From: an uncultured Eubacteriales bacterium
GTDB taxonomy: Bacteria; Bacillota; Clostridia; Oscillospirales; Oscillospiraceae
NCBI GenBank assembly: GCA_900551995.1
Contig: URXW01000057.1
Span: forward strand, 1 to 7,429
Length of the DNA: 7,429 bases
Direction: 5' to 3'
In this document: piece by piece, positions 6,560-7,429 of the stretch
Numbering within the stretch: position 1 is the stretch's first letter
Layout: each line of letters begins with the position of its first letter
Notes under the pieces: generated by a model
The model's database searches: none
Seen by the model: only the letters and a program-made list of their open reading frames with translations
What the model was told of the DNA's origin: nothing
Made by a program: the position numbers and the translations under genes

Positions 6560-6840
6560 GGAAGCAGCCTCCGGCGGAGGCTGCTTCCTACAGGCTGTCG
6601 AAAAAGCCGTCGGCTTTTCTCGACAGCCTGCAATAATGCCGTTATTTTCGTGCCGCAAAGCGGCACGAAAATACTCGCTTCGCTCCACGCACGCCTTGCA
6701 TAGCAAGGCTTAGCGCGGCATTTGATCCGATTCGAGGCGGGCTTTGCCCCCTCGAGCTCCCCCTGTAATGCGGAAGGACTGCACACACCGGGGGATTTAT
6801 CGACAAGCAGGGGAAGCAGCCTCCGCCGGAGGCTGCTTCC
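6560..6840. repeat. MITE-like or palindromic-repeat cluster bounded by two 29-bp palindromes
   Basis: The 29-bp palindromes at 6560-6588 and 6812-6840 (arms GGAAGCAGCCTCC, 3-nt centres GGC and GCC) are exact reverse complements of each other, so they bound a 281-bp unit like terminal inverted repeats. Inside are a long hairpin (6591-6630; arms CAGGCTGTCGA plus AAAAGCC, one bulged C), a 13-bp stem with loop AAA (6644-6672, arms ATTTTCGTGCCGC), GCCTTGC-ATA-GCAAGGC (6693-6709), and a hairpin at 6732-6755. No transposase is encoded. It could be a non-autonomous mobile element, a BIME-like intergenic repeat, or a chance pile-up of repeats; target-site duplications are not evident. Confidence 0.6.
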
Positions 6841-6859
6841 TCCTTTTGTCAGTTAACAG

Positions 6860-6893
6860 AAAAAAAGGAAGCCCGGTGGGGCTTCCTTTTTTT
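6860..6893. terminator. Bidirectional intrinsic terminator
   Basis: A7-GGAAGCCC, loop GGTG, then GGGCTTCC-T7: an 8-bp GC-rich stem flanked by seven A and seven T. It can work in both directions, ending the transporter-lyase transcript from the left and the oleate hydratase transcript from the right. It lies 47 nt after the hydratase stop. Confidence 0.9.
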
Positions 6894-6940
6894 GCGGGGA
6901 TCTGCGGAGATGGGGGAAACATCGAGAAAGCGGCGGGGGA

Positions 6941-7429
6941 TCAGAGGATGTGGTACTCCTTCAGGAGCTTTTCGATGTCGGTGCCGGCGATCTTCGCCAG
7001 AGCCTTCTTGAGTGCCATCTTCTCCACGAAGGACAACTCAATATCCGTGGGGGATTTGCCATCGCGGAGCTTAACGGTGGCATCCAGCAGGGCGCGGACA
7101 TCGTAGACGCTGCCCCAGACCTCCGGCACGCCGCGATCCACGTTCAGCAGGGTGTAGACGGACTCCATGCCGGTACGCATGGAATACTCCGTGGTGAAGA
7201 TGGTGTCGCGGGGCGTTTCGGCGAACTGACCGAGGAAGGCGAAGTTCACGCTGCCGTCGGGGACGACCTTGGGACGGTCGCCGTAGGCGCGGGGCATGAA
7301 GAACGCGTCGATATAGGGCATCATAACGGGGACGGTGTTGGCACTGTTCTCCGCCATGTCCTCGATCTGGTCGGCGGGCACGCCGATGTGGTACAGCCAC
7401 TCCATGCAGATCTCCTTGCCGGTGCACTC
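6941..7429 (-). CDS. ohyA: Oleate hydratase, C-terminal part (start outside window)
   Basis: The visible 162 residues are the C-terminal part of an oleate hydratase (once called myosin-cross-reactive antigen), an FAD-dependent-fold enzyme that adds water to the cis-9 double bond of oleic and related unsaturated fatty acids to give 10-hydroxy acids. Recognised stretches: ECTGKEI at the right edge, PYIDAFFMPRAYGDRP, PDGSVNFAFLGQFAETPRD, TIFTTEYSMRTGMESVYTLL, and the ending EYHIL, close to the usual HIL terminus of the family. The frame is open to the window edge; a methionine at 7405 is internal and not the start. The full family length is about 560-650 residues, so roughly three quarters lie to the right. 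In gut anaerobes the enzyme is tied to detoxifying unsaturated fatty acids. It is convergent with the lyase operon and shares its terminator. Confidence 0.93.
   Translation of the reverse strand, partial: ECTGKEICMEWLYHIGVPADQIEDMAENSANTVPVMMPYIDAFFMPRAYGDRPKVVPDGSVNFAFLGQFAETPRDTIFTTEYSMRTGMESVYTLLNVDRGVPEVWGSVYDVRALLDATVKLRDGKSPTDIELSFVEKMALKKALAKIAGTDIEKLLKEYHIL

Larger units (their letters stand above)
6470..6940. other. Non-coding region between convergent genes, rich in hairpins
   Basis: About 470 bp with no gene I can support. Short open frames on both strands here merely read through palindromes. Listed elements inside: a 7-bp stem just after the lyase stop (6477-6483 with 6489-6495, no T tract), the large palindromes and hairpins from 6560 to 6840, and a bidirectional terminator at 6860-6893. 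Confidence 0.8.

Noticed and set aside
5216..6706. 496-codon open frame on the minus strand
   Set aside because: Antisense to the lyase gene and reading into the hairpin region; no SD and no recognisable domain.
6541..6786. 81-codon minus-strand frame in the hairpin region
   Set aside because: It is made of palindromic repeats; frames on the other strand give similar peptides (SLRRRLLP, KSRRLF), as expected from inverted repeats and not from a gene.
6560..6840. CRISPR array
   Set aside because: The two 29-bp copies are inverted and full palindromes, 252 bp apart, with no regular spacers.

Overview
The window is GC-rich with compact, strong-SD genes, sigma-A-like promoters, a tandem glycine riboswitch with an intrinsic terminator, and clusters of intergenic palindromes. 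This suggests a low-branching anaerobic Firmicute with high GC, most like the gut Oscillospiraceae group (Flavonifractor/Oscillibacter/Lawsonibacter-like). That placement is an inference from style and gene content, not from a marker gene.

Layout. Positions 1-2477 (minus strand) hold most of a single long reading frame in which a complete glycine cleavage T-protein (GcvT, aminomethyltransferase) is joined in frame to a serine hydroxymethyltransferase (SHMT/GlyA-like) domain. The 3' end lies off the left edge. Its leader (about 2517-2801, minus) carries a sigma-A-like promoter, two consecutive glycine-riboswitch aptamers and an intrinsic terminator before a strong SD. Positions 2880-3539 (minus) encode a YheO/DauR-type PAS + helix-turn-helix regulator. 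A divergent intergenic region (3540-3860) holds one promoter for the regulator, a perfect-consensus promoter for the opposite strand, and three similar 14-bp palindromes between them that look like operators. Positions 3861-6469 (plus) form a two-gene operon: an NhaC-family (PF03553-like) membrane transporter, whose stop overlaps by ATGA the start of a MalY/PatB-type PLP C-S lyase/aminotransferase. Positions 6470-6940 are non-coding, filled with perfect hairpins including two 29-bp palindromes that are exact reverse complements of each other, and end in a bidirectional terminator. Positions 6941-7429 (minus) are the C-terminal part of an oleate hydratase.

How it may work. The left block is glycine-sensing one-carbon metabolism: glycine is sensed in the leader RNA, and the downstream protein joins a domain that makes methylene-THF from the aminomethyl group of glycine to one that interconverts serine and glycine with the same folate. 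The middle block looks like a ligand-responsive uptake-and-degradation module: the regulator senses a small molecule, the transporter probably imports an amino acid or organic acid with Na+ or H+, and the lyase cleaves it. The substrate cannot be read from the sequence. The GcvT-SHMT fusion, the variant second aptamer and the operator array are the points most worth checking.
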